This document shows, piece after piece, positions 46,086 to 58,344 of a DNA stretch of 64,000 nt. Source of the DNA: Uloborus plumipes (Eukaryota; Arthropoda; Arachnida; Araneae; Uloboridae). A model generated the notes under the pieces. It had not been told where the DNA came from. It saw only the letters and a list, made by a program, of their open reading frames with translations, and did no database searches. The number at the start of each line of letters is the position of its first letter. Position 1 is the stretch's first letter. Both the position numbers and the translations under genes were made by a program. The stretch spans positions 1-64,000 of the forward strand of contig JAXGGA010002185.1 in NCBI GenBank assembly GCA_038373865.1, read 5' to 3'.

Positions 46086-47950
46086 AACAAATCTAATCAC
46101 TCGCTTTCGGTACTGTCACGTGACGCATTTTCCCATGACTTTCATTTTCACCGGACCCCCACTCCAATCACGCGGGTTCTATTCTTTAGAAAGTATGAGT
46201 TTTGGAAATAAAATATTTTAGACACTGATTTTTTTTATAATAGTAAGTGGACCGACAGAAGTCCGTAATAAAAACTATTATTACTTTATAGCTTTCATAT
46301 AGCTTTCATGAAAACCAAAAAACAACAGGGTTTGAAGCGAGCGAAAAGTCTTGCAGCACGTCTTCTCGTATCAATTCGTAAACAGCCATGACTGGAGTAG
46401 ATCAGCAGTTATTGCCAAAATGTATTCGGATCTTTCTAATAAACGTCACTTTCTCCTCCGAAGCTCGATATCCGATGATCGGCGTACGCGAATATACTTG
46501 CTGTTCTCTCTCGCAATGTGCCATTCGGTAGCAACTTTTTTCGCCATCGAAAACTTATTCGATGTTGAATGTCGGTTTGATTTCTTTTGGAAACAAAGAT
46601 ATGGGCATTTTTTATATCATTTGTTACTTTTTTATTTCCTTAGTGCGATTTTTAAAAAAAAAATAGTGCTCATGAAAAGTTTATTTCAAGTTTCGGAAAA
46701 AGTTTCTGTTTTACTCACCTCCGAATTTATTTGGACTAGTTTTTTTTAAACCGTACGGGAATACGTAAGTACATATAAATGATAGACAACAGAACTATCT
46801 ATTTTAGCCATCCTCAAGCTAATAAGAACGGGTTTTTTCGTGACGTCTGTATGTGCATACGCAGGTATGTATGACCATATCTTGCATAAATCAAAAACGG
46901 TATGCCGTGAAAATTTGAAATCGTATTTGGTGTCTGCCTCACTTTTAAGTTGAGACATGATATTTCAAAAGAGCTCTTCAGAAGAATTTTGCGTCAAATC
47001 CATGATAATTTCATTGCAGACAAAAGTAATGTCCCAAATTGGCAACCATTTCGACATGACGAAAAGATTTTTGTCACCAACTTTGAAATGGGTCGGCATT
47101 TTGATGGTAAAAATAAGATGGCGAGTACGATGTCCGTTTGAAAATATTTATCGAGGTTCCCATAAAACACGTACTTAATGTAAAAATATGCGTATGCTTT
47201 AAACTGGCGTACAGGAGTTACCAAGAACCTCCTTTTCAGTCATTAAAACGTTATGGATTATTTAATAGGTCTGCAAGGAAGTCGTGTTGTGTGTTTACAT
47301 AAGATATTTTACTGAACAAGCCAACAGTTACCATAAATTTTGCTTCGTATTTTTATTATTTTTATTCTTAGATGTTCTTCATTGAAACTTACATTCTTTA
47401 CTTTACTAAAGCATATTTTCGGCTTTTACTAGGAAAATGTACCCACTTTAGTTCTATAGTCGAGAAATTCCCCTAGAGAAGTCCTAGAAGTTGTTCTTCC
47501 TCTGGCACCAGGGAAATCAACATGCAACAGAAGTATTGCTATGCGAACGTGTCGAAAGGCGAAACGTCATTAATTGAAGCTGGCGGTAAGGCTTCTTATT
47601 CTTTTTGAATGAGGAACTGCAAGAGCCAACATGTCAATCCATTTAATATTCTACACTGTGATTATCTTTCGTCAGAAATCAGTTTCCTTTTTTTTTCTTT
47701 TACTTTAGCAGAGACAGTCTCTGTTGGGGTTTGAAAGGCTGTTCATGATATTATAGACATATTTTTTTCAACGTACTACACATGAGCCGTCATTTAGCAC
47801 TAAGCATACTTATTTTTAATTTGTTGCATTACGTTGGGAGTTAGGTCATTTGAAAAGAAAAAAAATGTACTGAAGTTCAGGACTTAATCGAAAATTACAA
47901 CTGACTGCTTCTATCCCGTAAAGTACAGACTCTGGAGTTAAAACTAAATG
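46086..47950. other. Unannotated stretch
   Basis: Two ~130-codon frames (45813-46211, part SINE; 46351-46749) have no recognisable domains and contain homopolymer-coded segments. No element borders seen. Confidence 0.35.
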
Positions 47951-47952
47951 CA

Positions 47953-48062
47953 TCCCAAGTAGCACAGTTCGTTTTTTAAAAGTTGTAAAATGGTTATTAA
48001 CGTTGTAACAACCGCTTAAAAACTTTTATAAAACGTTTAAAGATTATTTGTGCTACGTGGGA
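47953..48062. mobile_element. MITE family B (TCCCAAGTAGCACA), 110 bp
   Basis: TCCCAAGTAGCACA faces TGTGCTACGTGGGA (12 of 14 matching). The interior contains AACGTTGTAACAACCGCTTA and CGTTTAAAG. A near-identical unit of 111 bp (after removing a nested insert) lies at 62091-62705, which confirms the borders. Flanks are CA and TA, probably an altered TA duplication. Confidence 0.8.
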
Positions 48063-48084
48063 TACTGTCGTAAAATGCGTCATA

Positions 48085-48192
48085 TTCAGGTAGCACGTTT
48101 TATCACATAAACATTGTTAAATAAGTTCCCACGTTTTAACAACCATTGTGAAACGTTAATGAAAAGTTTAAACGTTGCGTGTGCTATCTAGA
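48085..48192. mobile_element. MITE family B, degenerate copy
   Basis: CAGGTAGCACG and CGTGTGCTATCTAG form imperfect ends 20 bp downstream of the previous copy. Inside, CGTTTTAACAACCATTGTGAAACG matches family B in pattern. Ends are approximate. Confidence 0.55.
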
Positions 48193-48369
48193 AACTAGAC
48201 AACTTCATTTCATGTGTAATAAAAAATATTTAAAAAAAGACGCTCCCTTCTAAGCTAAAATTTCTTTCAAACTAAAAGTTGTGCTCACGCAGAAAAATGT
48301 TGGGCCTGTATAAAATGAAGTATTTCTGACGCTCTTAATCTAGTACATTGAACACTTCCAATCATCGTC

Positions 48370-49092
48370 AGGCCATCGAAAAGCCATCGAAAAGCGAGTT
48401 CTACGAAATCCGAAGATTTACTTGGGAAAGATCACTCTTGAAGCAGGAATAAATAACAGATCAGCGAGGTGAATAACAAAAACAGAGATTAAACCAAAAT
48501 GTGACAAGTGCCAAGAAGTTCAACTCTTTACTGAAGAAAAAGAAAAAAAAAAATATTGCTACTTCAAATATGACGAAAGCGTTTGAGAAGCGGTCCAAGT
48601 CAGTGCTAGGGGAGATTCTTTTTTACTGATGAGATCTTTACTGTGCAATAAACTCAAATCTTTAAACTATAGAATCAGGTCTGCAGACGCCCCAAGAACC
48701 TCAGCAATTATTGAACATCACCAAAATCCAAAGCCGGTCATAGCCTGGGGCGGAATCCGTGCGAACTGTAAAACACCTATTGTTTTTGTGAATGAGGGCG
48801 TTAAAATAAATCAAAAACAAAGGCCTGCACTCAGCCACAAAGCAATTTGGACTGTTAAAGCAATCACATTGGCGGGAATGGGATGAAGTAAAGGTAGAAG
48901 ACATATACGGCCCGCCACTGACAATTTCAATATACGTTTGCACCTTTACATCACTGAAGGTAACCTCTTTGAAACCACTGAAATTTACTTATTAGTACTT
49001 TTATTATTATTCCTCATATTCTAGTAATTTATTAATGTTTATACTGTATTTTATCAAAAATTGCTTGTCAGTGACTTTTTTGCCACACCCTG
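48370..49092 (+). pseudogene. Tc1/mariner-type transposase pseudogene
   Basis: Degraded reading frames keep the order of a Tc1/mariner transposase. First comes IEKRVLRNPKIYLGKITLEA, the second HTH region. Then KCDKCQEVQLFTEE precedes a region ending near FTDEIFTVQ, whose D corresponds to the first catalytic residue and which is followed directly by a TAA stop. Then an open stretch (48629-48886) contains KPVIAWGGIRANCKTPIVFVNEGVKINQ, matching the WGGI..GKTP..F...GVKIN block of the family. Several frameshifts separate these pieces. The catalytic C-terminal third is not recognisable. A likely right terminal repeat, TGCCACACCCTGCATATA, is at 49081-49098. No left TIR was found. Confidence 0.75.
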
Positions 49093-49359
49093 CATATATT
49101 TATGCACACAGGTTAAGAAAACATTGACTCACGGCAATCACCAAACCTCACTTAACTTGGTTACGAATAAACAAATAAATGGATTTAGATACGAGAAAGA
49201 GAAATTTGTAAACAAAACATAGAATGAATAATAAAATAACTGAATGAGTGAATAAATAAATAAGTGAACTAATAAGTAAAAAAATGCGGGATAAATTATT
49301 AAATGAAGAAATACGTACGTGATTTAGTAAATGAATGCATAAGAACGAAATAAACTATT

Positions 49360-49770
49360 TTACTTTGCCCCATCCACTTTGCCCCGCGTGCACTTAACTA
49401 AAATTGAACATTTAAAAATCAAAACATACCCAATATAAACTAAAATACTACACTGGACTTCAGTAGATCCCAATTATTAGTTAAAATGATAAATACAAAA
49501 GTTTTGTCGTTTTATAATAACAAACAGTTTTCTTTTTTTTTTTGAAAAACCATAAATATTACAATAAAGGTATCAAAATTTAAAAAAAAAATGCTTGTAT
49601 AATTTGTTTTGATTGATCTTTGGAGCTTTTTTTTTTTTTTTTTTGACAATAATCAACTTCACGTCTTGGAACTATTTTAAAATATCGCTAGATAGGTGGC
49701 TCTGCAAACTTTGAAAATATTTTACCATTTCACTTTGCCTCGCTATTTCACTTTGCCTCACATTCCTCCA
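49360..49770. repeat. Dispersed repeat with CACTTTGCCCCA motifs, copy 2
   Basis: It begins TTTTACTTTGCCCCATCCAC and CTTTGCCCCGCGTG. It ends with TTTCACTTTGCCTCGC and TTTCACTTTGCCTCACATTC near 49724-49761. The layout (motif near both ends, same orientation) is like 1-260. T-rich runs (T19 near 49629) lie inside. Confidence 0.4.
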
Positions 49771-51067
49771 CTAAATTAAACAAAAGTGGCAAAAGTAAAA
49801 GCTGTGACAAAATTCCTGTAGCGGTAATGCGAAGAAATGTATAATGCAGCTTAAATGTAATGACAAAAATTTTGTTAAAAATATTAGTAAAGTTCGACTC
49901 TTGAAGGGTTAGTTTTCAATTTCCAAGAAGGTTTTCATCTGCAGAATGATTAATTTAGTAAATCTCTTCTACTCAAAATAGATCTCTTCTGAAAGTTTCA
50001 ACGCAGAAGCAACCAGCTTTTTGCTAACTGCTTTTTTAAACTGATGAGACATTTTAGATCTTCTCACTGAACAACGCATCTGAAAAAACGATTGAAAATA
50101 ACCTTACGTTTCTAAGTGCTCTAATTTAGCTGTTTCATAAAGTTCAAAAGTTCCGAAATGATATATCTAATATACTCACAGAAGCGTAATGATAATGCAT
50201 CTCGATTTTTTTAAAGTTAAGTAATTGCAGCTAGAGTATTCATTAACTTTCGGGTACTCAGTGAAAACTCAGTGAAGTTTTAAATCCCAAATAAAAATAC
50301 AGAAAAGTTGGAATTTTATAAATACTCATCACACCAGCTTTGTTAATTATTACTAAGCAATTATTTATTACGATGGCAACCATTTTAAATATCAGTAATT
50401 GTTCTTCTATCTAAGAACAAGATGTTCGTTGCATATATATCTAAGCCTTTGCTAAAATACATTTTATTAAAACTAAATAAGCTAAAAAAATTATTGAGTG
50501 ACATGTTGTAGAAAAAAAAGCATTCAACTGCAAGATTTCGTTTAAATTTTTTTTATTAGATAAAAATATAGATAAATGTACTAGCTCAAAACTTTAGTTT
50601 TGAATTATACATCAAAATACTTCCTTTTTGTACAAAAGGCTTTAAATTCTTTTCAAAAAATAAGTAACTTGATGATTTAAAGATTCCTAGGGCGAAAATT
50701 ATCATTTTTTGCCATAAATGACATAAAGAGAGAACCAGCCTTTGGTCAGTTCAGATATAGCTACTTGCCAAAGAATTTCTAGCCTGCGATGGCAGTTTAA
50801 TTCCTTCAGAGACATGTTTTTCAATTCTCATTTATGTTCGCTCTTTATTTTAAAAAAATGTTTTCTATGAAGAAAATAAACTCATATCGCAGTACGGCTC
50901 TTGAAAAATTTTACTTGTGAATCTTCATAAACTATGAACACAAACTATGACTCAGGATTTCAAACCTACAAAAAATTCTTACAATTGATACTTGGTGACT
51001 CAGCATTATGTAGGATAAAGTTTAAAATATGCTTTAGGTACATGCTTGGAGATGACAGGAACGTCGT
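49771..51067. other. Unannotated AT-rich stretch
   Basis: No gene or repeat border that I can support. Confidence 0.4.
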
Positions 51068-51071
51068 TTAA

Positions 51072-51510
51072 CCGCTTGCCTGGTTATCCCGAGTTATATC
51101 GGGCTTGTATGAGTTGCAGGTAATTATTATCCCGCGAAAACTCGGGTGAAGTTAAATGATTTTACACCTATAAAATATTACAAATTCAACTTGAAACCTA
51201 CAAATTTTGTTTGTTTCATTTAATTATACTTAAAAATCAAATTTTAAAAATTTAAATCTTTTTTTTTTTGCAATATTAAAAAAATGTAAGGGAAATGAAT
51301 AAAAAAAAATTGATCTTCAAGTCAGTGAACTTTCATCATAATTTGAAATTTTCACCACTACCGTCATCGCATCGAATGAGTTTACGCTTAAATACCTATT
51401 TTCAGTCACTAATCAATTGGGTAGTAAAAATTGAGAAAATTATTCTACGATTTTAACTACGATTAAAAAGGTCAAAAATATGAAGAATTTCGGTTATACA
51501 CAGCGATAAC
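51072..51510 (+). mobile_element. Candidate TTAA element T4 (right border uncertain)
   Basis: TTAA (51068-51071) is followed by 15 bases CCGCTTGCCTGGTTA, then an 18-nt imperfect palindrome TCCCGAGTTATATCGGGC (51087-51104). This is the geometry of T1-T3 and T5. A second 18-nt version, TCCCGCGAAAACTCGGGT, lies at 51130-51147, as T1 also has an inner copy. No clear mirror end is found; GATAACGGTTAC at 51505-51516 is a weak candidate. Confidence 0.45.
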
Positions 51511-51516
51511 GGTTAC

Positions 51517-54500
51517 AATAGTAAAATTATATTAATATTTTACGAAGCATATATATTTTTTAACAATCTTTCAGCTTGATTGAATTTATTTTGTTTCTTA
51601 TAAAATATATTTTTATGGGCTAATTAATGAGCAAAATCTTGTGATTTTAACAGACACATTTTAATGTACTTAACTTTCTGTTAGACGCCACAGATAGTAG
51701 AAATCAGATTAAACAGAGTTAAATTAAATTTAAAGGAAAACGTCGTAAAATGAAAAGAAAAGAAAAAAAACTTCAAAGAACGCATTTAGTAGAAATGAAG
51801 ACTCTTATTGTATTTTTACATGGAGTATATACTATTTCTACATACAACCTATGTATGAATGTGTCTATCTACATAAGTACTTAATTCTACATTAAATGAA
51901 TGTATACATGAGCTATATTTTCGAAAGGACTGCAAAACCAATTTTAATATTTAGACCACTGAACAAATAATCGTTCTCAAAAACTCGCAACAACGTGTCC
52001 CATCAAATTACTTTCCGGTATTTATTACAATATTTTCATATTTAAACAAGTTGAAAATTTTTCTTGTCTCCGTAGCCAAATTAATCCATCCTTTAAAAAA
52101 AGTTTAATTTTAGAAACTCAAGTCCACAGAGAATGACAAGCCCTGTCCATGACTTCTTTGACGTTGACGAAAAAAGGTTTCTAGATTTCTAAGACCTCCT
52201 CTTTCTTTATGAAATGATTTTTGAAATTAAACTGCTTCTTAGGGGTATAATTTGATTATATTTTCTATTAAGTTATAATATAGTTGACGAGATGATTAGA
52301 TCATTAGAAATATTTATTAAGCTTAATTTTTAAAAATAGAATATATCATTTTTATGAGTGTTACTCAATTGAATTAAGTTAAGCATCTCAAACCCTTCTC
52401 ACATCTGTGGGCAAATTTGCATAATGTTTTCAAAGATCAAAAATTCACTGCAGGGCAAAACTTTGACAAAGAGATAACTTTATCAACTATCTTAGATATA
52501 GGGGTACTCCGAAGAGAGGTCACTATGACCTCCCAAAATGTTTCCTTATTCGGCAAGTTTTCTTGATGATTTGGCAAATTGATAAACTTTGAGGCGAAAT
52601 TACAACATTGAGATTTTTTTGCTAATGTTACTTAATATTTCTTCTCATTAGATGGTATGTGCACACTCGTATTTTATCACTCGGTAAACTGGAATTTCAT
52701 TCTGAAATTTGAGAATTTTTAAAAGTTAGTAAGTCAACTGCAAATAACAGTAGAAACTAAAGATTAAACATATCAAGCTACCCTGTCTAAAGTCATGAAA
52801 TTAGTAAGGCGTCAATCTTTTGACACTTTTCTTTGAGTTCAAGGAAAGTAAAAAGTTACATAGATTTAGCCTTAATTGCTTCATATTCTTTACCATAACT
52901 TATTGTTACCATTATATTGATGGATCTGCGTGTTAATAAAATGTAGAGTATTAAAATATTTTGATGTTTAAAATGTTTTTCTCTTTAATTAACACAGTAC
53001 TATCTATTTTTTAATATTAATACTATTAATTCAAATTTTGAATCAGAGATGCGATTCATTAAATGTTCCTACTTTAAAAACTAAAGAAAATGTTGCGTAG
53101 GATATCAACGGAGATAAATCCTGCACATACATTCCATTATCTTTCAAGAACAATTTTAATCCTTTTAAAATGCCCTCCAGGGAAATTCTGTAGCTTACTC
53201 AAATGTTTCTTTTTACTTGAAACAAATTATTTTTTTTTTCAAAATTATTGTTCAGCTTTGTTTAAACATTCATGTACTTTTTTTACACGAAGGCTTTAAT
53301 TAAAGCGGAAAGACCAACAGAGAAGTTTCATGATGCAAAAGGAAATATGAAAAACTTACAATGGGGGAGGGGGAGGATTTTTCGGGATTAGTACGGAAAA
53401 TGAAAAAAAAAATAATCTTGAAAATTAAGAAGAGAAAAATAATAAGAGCGAGGAAGAAATCAATAGCTGAAATAGTAGAATGGGATAAAAGAGTAAGAGT
53501 AAGAAGACAGATGAAGCCATGTTTAAAGCATACCTAATAAACAAAAGAAAAAAAAGAAAGGAATTGGAGTAATTAAATATTGTGCACCTTAGATGGAAAA
53601 CGCTTCCAAATGTACCAAAAAAAAAAAATACTACCTTTTCTATTAGAAACGTTTCAAGTGGAAAAAAGTCAGAAGAAAAAAAATTGCTCGAGTAACCGTA
53701 AAAGTGTTTCGCAACAAAAAAACTAAACCTTTGATCGTAACAGAAGAAAAGAGGTATCCATCTATCAAAAAAGGTTCCAGAAGGTAAATAAGCTTAAATA
53801 TGCACATATATCAACAAGAAAGCAGGCACGCAAATTACTGAAGTGACAATAGGTAGAGGAATTACATAAAGTAAATTGGGAGAAAACGCCGTATCATGTG
53901 TTTTACCAACAACCGTGAAAAAAAGGAAAAATAAAAACAAACATACTTGCCAGTCAATTAATATGAAAGAGCATGCACATTGAAAGCATATATACATTGG
54001 TTTTGATTTACCTCATGTTTAAATGGTATTTTTTAGTATTTTTTCATTGTTACTGCACTGATGAGCACCTGAAACAGTGTTGAATGCCTTTGGCTAAGAC
54101 GCCGTATTTTCGTTTGGGGAAGATGCCGTAGATATTCTACACGCCCTGGAGAAAACAACGATCCTACTCGAAGCATAAACCTAGAAAACTACACGGATCA
54201 GACGGGAAAAATGTCATTCGATGAAGTTCATTGTATGCTTCATTGGCTTAGAAACATCGTGTGCGGCATCTTCCCCAATGGCAAGGCGAAGATGCCGAAA
54301 TGGAAGGGTTTTGTGATCGTTCATTTTCGGAGGTACAAAATTGTTTTCAAAGCAAAACCTCGTTTTTTACCAATCACAAAAGTCCATATTTTGAGGATGA
54401 ATTGGACTTTTTAAAAGAAAACCAATGCGCGATTTTATATTAAATGAATTAAAATTTCATAAAAATGCTAATCAGCAAAATTACTAAAAAGTGAAAATTG

Positions 54501-56796
54501 ATGTCGTCCATTGCATACTCTTAATATCTTATAGCTGAAAACACTACACACTACACTGAAACACTACACACTTGGGAAATATGTGAATGTGTGCTCTTTC
54601 AGAAAACTTTTTCTGAGGCATAGGTGGGAAAAAAATATCCCATCTATGTCATTTGTTCTGCTGAAATACTGGAACTACAAAACGCACGATTTCCATGAAA
54701 TTTCCTGCAATTGCCTGAAAACATAAGACTAAAAACGACCGAAAACATTTCAACCGATGTTTTAAAAGATAAAAATAAACAGGCAATCGGCAGGGAAAGA
54801 AAACGATAAAGAGAGCAAAACTGAAGTTGTTAAACATATTTGTTGAAATGCTTAAAAACATTGGTTGAAATATTTTCTGTTAAATGTTTTCAGTCTAATA
54901 TTAATTACAAGAAAATTAACTGTGCACCGTTTATGGTACAGTGTTCAAGTATTTCAACGAAGCAAGTCATTTAAAAAGGAAACTGATTTTTTTCGTTTGT
55001 CTCAGCTTCAGAAAACGTTTTCCAAGAGAATACGTACGATACACATACAGATGGACTTCCTTAAATGTGTTAATTTTTGCTGCTTTTTTTTAAATTCTCG
55101 TAATTATCTAACAGATGCCTAGCTATTAAAAAATGTCATCATTTTTCACAAGAACCATTCCAGATAATTTCTAGCTGCAAATGTTTCTCATTAAATAACG
55201 GTAAGAGTAAATTTAAAAAAAAAAATCGCGAAATGTTTTAAATGTAATGCAAGGAAACTTACCACTTATAAGACCTACACCAAACTAATATCGTGTTATA
55301 CCAATTACACGTAATAATTATTTCTTATTCAATGACCTATTAATTGACACATCTCAGCAAAGATCATCACGTCCAAGGAGTTTTTTTTCAGTTTTAGTAA
55401 AAAATTAGTTGTACCTTCCTGCTATATTTGAAAAACTATGTAAGAGTAAGTAAAAGATTTAAGACTTTTTCCTTAAATTTTGCTTCTGATATTAAAAAAC
55501 GGAGCTTCCTGGAAAACTCAAACGAAATTTAGGAAATGAAGTAATAATAACAATAATACCCCATCCAAACGGTTATTATACAGGCAGTTTTTTGGTAAGA
55601 GGGGCTATGAAGTAAAGCATAGCTATGCAAAAGGTGGGCTGGGGCTATCTTATGTAAGAGGGAATCTCCAAATGACCCAGTACAAGGAGTCGAAGCAGAT
55701 CTGAAAAATCTTTACTAGAAACATAAAGAAAAAAAAAACCGGTCTGATTTCGAGATCAAAGAGTCAGAGTGAGGAGTCTAAGTAGCAGTCGGTCAATTTT
55801 CCTTCGAGCCTGTCACTCTGCCAGGGTTCTGTGGTCATATTTGGGGTTGGACTGAATTTGGGGTTAAGGAGTCGGAGAAGACTCTCAAATTCCGAGACTT
55901 GATGTCCGTCATTTACCCACGGACTCTCCAGCTCTGTAAAACACACGTGCAGGGAAAGGACAGTAACTACAAAAATGTGTTTTAGAGATACTTGAAGAAA
56001 CGTCGTCAGCTTCCTCAAACACTAGTAAAATATTGATGTTATTCTTATGCTTTTTTTTTCAGCAGATGTTTGTACATGAAAACTGAAGAAAGCTGGATGG
56101 CAAAAATGCAAAGAAAAAAAATACCAACACTAAATATTTGTAGATACTGCCGTTTACCTGCCCGGAACAATTACATTGACATTATTACAATATTCTAAGA
56201 GGTGCTTTAAGTTTTACTGCTATATATTTTTTTTTTTTGGCAAAAACCATCGAATAAACTTTTCAAGAAATAATAGAAATTAGATGCGTTAATGCAGTGT
56301 AACATATTGGGGTTATTTTTACGTAAATAGCACAAATCATGTAAATAGGTTTTGAATTTTGTTTATTAATTTTAGTATTGAAATGATTTTCGTCACTAAT
56401 CACACTCCTTTTTATGATTCTCCATTAGTTTGTGTATAATAAAGTATCAATGTTTTGTACATAACTAATTTATGAATTGTTTTTAAATATTTCGACCATT
56501 ATGTGTAACATGATAAACAAATCAAAATTTAAAAATCGTTACAATTGTTTAAAAAAGTTGGAATTTCAGAACAGAAGTACCGATTCCTAATTTGTTATTC
56601 TGTCTGAAATTTCAAGAAACCCCCCCCCCCTTTTTTATTAATAATAAATATATTACAGAGCGAACAGCTCAAATCAACTACCTGAAAAAAATAATTCGAC
56701 CAATCTTCGTTGATTTTAGACTGGGGTGTCACAAGAAGTCGATGTGGCCTCCAAGAATTTTCCTTATTTGGAGAATTCTGTTTTATAAATCTGAAA
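51517..56796. other. Unannotated stretch (5.3 kb)
   Basis: No supported gene. Frames near 54211-54443 and 55764-56018 sit in somewhat GC-richer DNA. The 54100-54320 segment repeats a GCATCTTCCCC/GAAGATGCCG motif in both orientations (54117, 54268, 54288), and 55600-56010 repeats GGAGTCGAAG, GAGTCAGAG, GGAGTCGGAG. These may be old repeats, but I cannot place borders. Confidence 0.35.
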
Positions 56797-56804
56797 ATTT
56801 TTGG

Positions 56805-56975
56805 CAGACCCGTCATTTATGGGGTCAGAGGGTCAATTTCACCGTCAGCCGGCCTTTGAGAAATCAATGTATTTGCATATAAGAGCACATGGTTTTTGTT
56901 GTTTTCCGCCAAAATTGCATTGTGTTTGCACCATTTGCCCCCCTCCCCCTGGAAAAACTTGAAATGGCGGGCCTG
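56805..56975. mobile_element. hAT-type MITE, copy 3
   Basis: It starts CAGACCCGTCATTTATGG and ends TGAAATGGCGGGCCTG. It is flanked by the perfect 8-bp duplication ATTTTTGG (56797-56804 and 56976-56983). It is 171 bp long, with the family landmarks AAATCAATGTATTTGCATAT and TTGTGTTTGCACC. Short frames on both strands crossing it are spurious. Confidence 0.92.
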
Positions 56976-56983
56976 ATTTTTGG

Positions 56984-58342
56984 GCATAATTGTAATACTG
57001 CGATTTTTTAATGACAGAATATCTTTTTCAAGTTGCGACTTATGTTTGCATACTAGAGTTATAACTATAAAAAAATCAGCCTGTCGTACAAAGGAATGAA
57101 TTTTGTCATACAAAATTGTTAACTTACAATAATTTTGTTTAATTCATTAAAAAAGCCGAATCAGTGAGATTGAAAACTTTTAAACTTTAGTTCTTTATTT
57201 CAATTAGTATAACCTGAATGTGCCTAAAGTTCAGATTTAAATATTATATTTGGATTTTTAATGCAGTTCAGCCTCTATTTTCACCTCTCGAACATAAAAA
57301 TATTTAAATATTTATGCCTGATTAATCAACATCGGATTTGACAATGAAAGCAAAAGATAGTTTCATCGCAGCAGCGAAATTAAAGTTCAAAATTTTATTT
57401 AGAAAACAGAACCCCTGTCATACATTTGAGATAAAAACCCACAGTATTTCCAGTGATTAACTCTTAATTAGGATTGAAGAAGAATGAAAGGAGATCTTAT
57501 ATAACACAGTTATTCCATCTCCACAACGCGAAACAAAAAATAATTTCCCATTTTAACCGCTAAGTACGCTTCAGTTCGTTCAAGGAAATGTAGTATTGAA
57601 CATAATTTGTACAGAAATATACAATCATCTCGCCAATAACATCTCCTATTATGCATATACTAACATCCAGTTATATGAGCAATCATTGATTAGATACTTC
57701 TCTTCGGTTATTCACCAAAAAGTTGAAAAATGTTTTAATGGTGAACAAAGCTTTGTAAACACATTTTCAGCTTTTGTTCAGTTTTACTCCAACAAAACAT
57801 GTTACTGAAGGCAAACAACAGATTTTAGAAATGATATCATCTAAGAAATCTAAATTTAAAATAATTATGTTTGGAGACTAATACAAACGTGCAAACGGTG
57901 GATTTTATTTACAATTGAAATTTCTATGTTCCTGCGCCATAAAATTGCGTTTGAAAACATTAAACAAAATCAGCTTGAATAAAACAATAAAAGTTTTTTT
58001 AAAAAAAAAGAGCCTCGAGTGTTGTAGAATATTCATCGGTCAATGAGTTTGTCCTTCACAAATGACTTTTGAAGGAATGTTCTGGTTCGAGTCAAGTTTC
58101 CACGCTTTTAGCTTCAAAGAAGCACAATATTACTTCAAAACAATCATTTAAAAACAGCTTGCATAAAACCGTGCAATCATATTAAAGTTTTTTTTTTTTT
58201 ATTTTTTGATGTATATTATGTTAAAGAAATAAATGATGTGTTCAAAATATGCAGATGCAGTTCCGCACGGTTACAAAAGTAATAAAATAATTTCACACGG
58301 TATTTTAGAAAAGCTCGACAAAAAAAATCTAGTCTTTGTCCA
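56984..58342. other. Unannotated AT-rich stretch
   Basis: No gene or repeat border supported. Confidence 0.4.
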
Positions 58343-58344
58343 TA

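Noticed and set aside
46351..46749. 132-aa ORF with hydrophobic segments
   Set aside because: Hydrophobicity arises from T-rich codons; no recognisable family and no supporting context.
49629..49647. Long T tract as an RNA polymerase III terminator
   Set aside because: No A/B boxes upstream; homopolymer T and A runs are frequent throughout the window.
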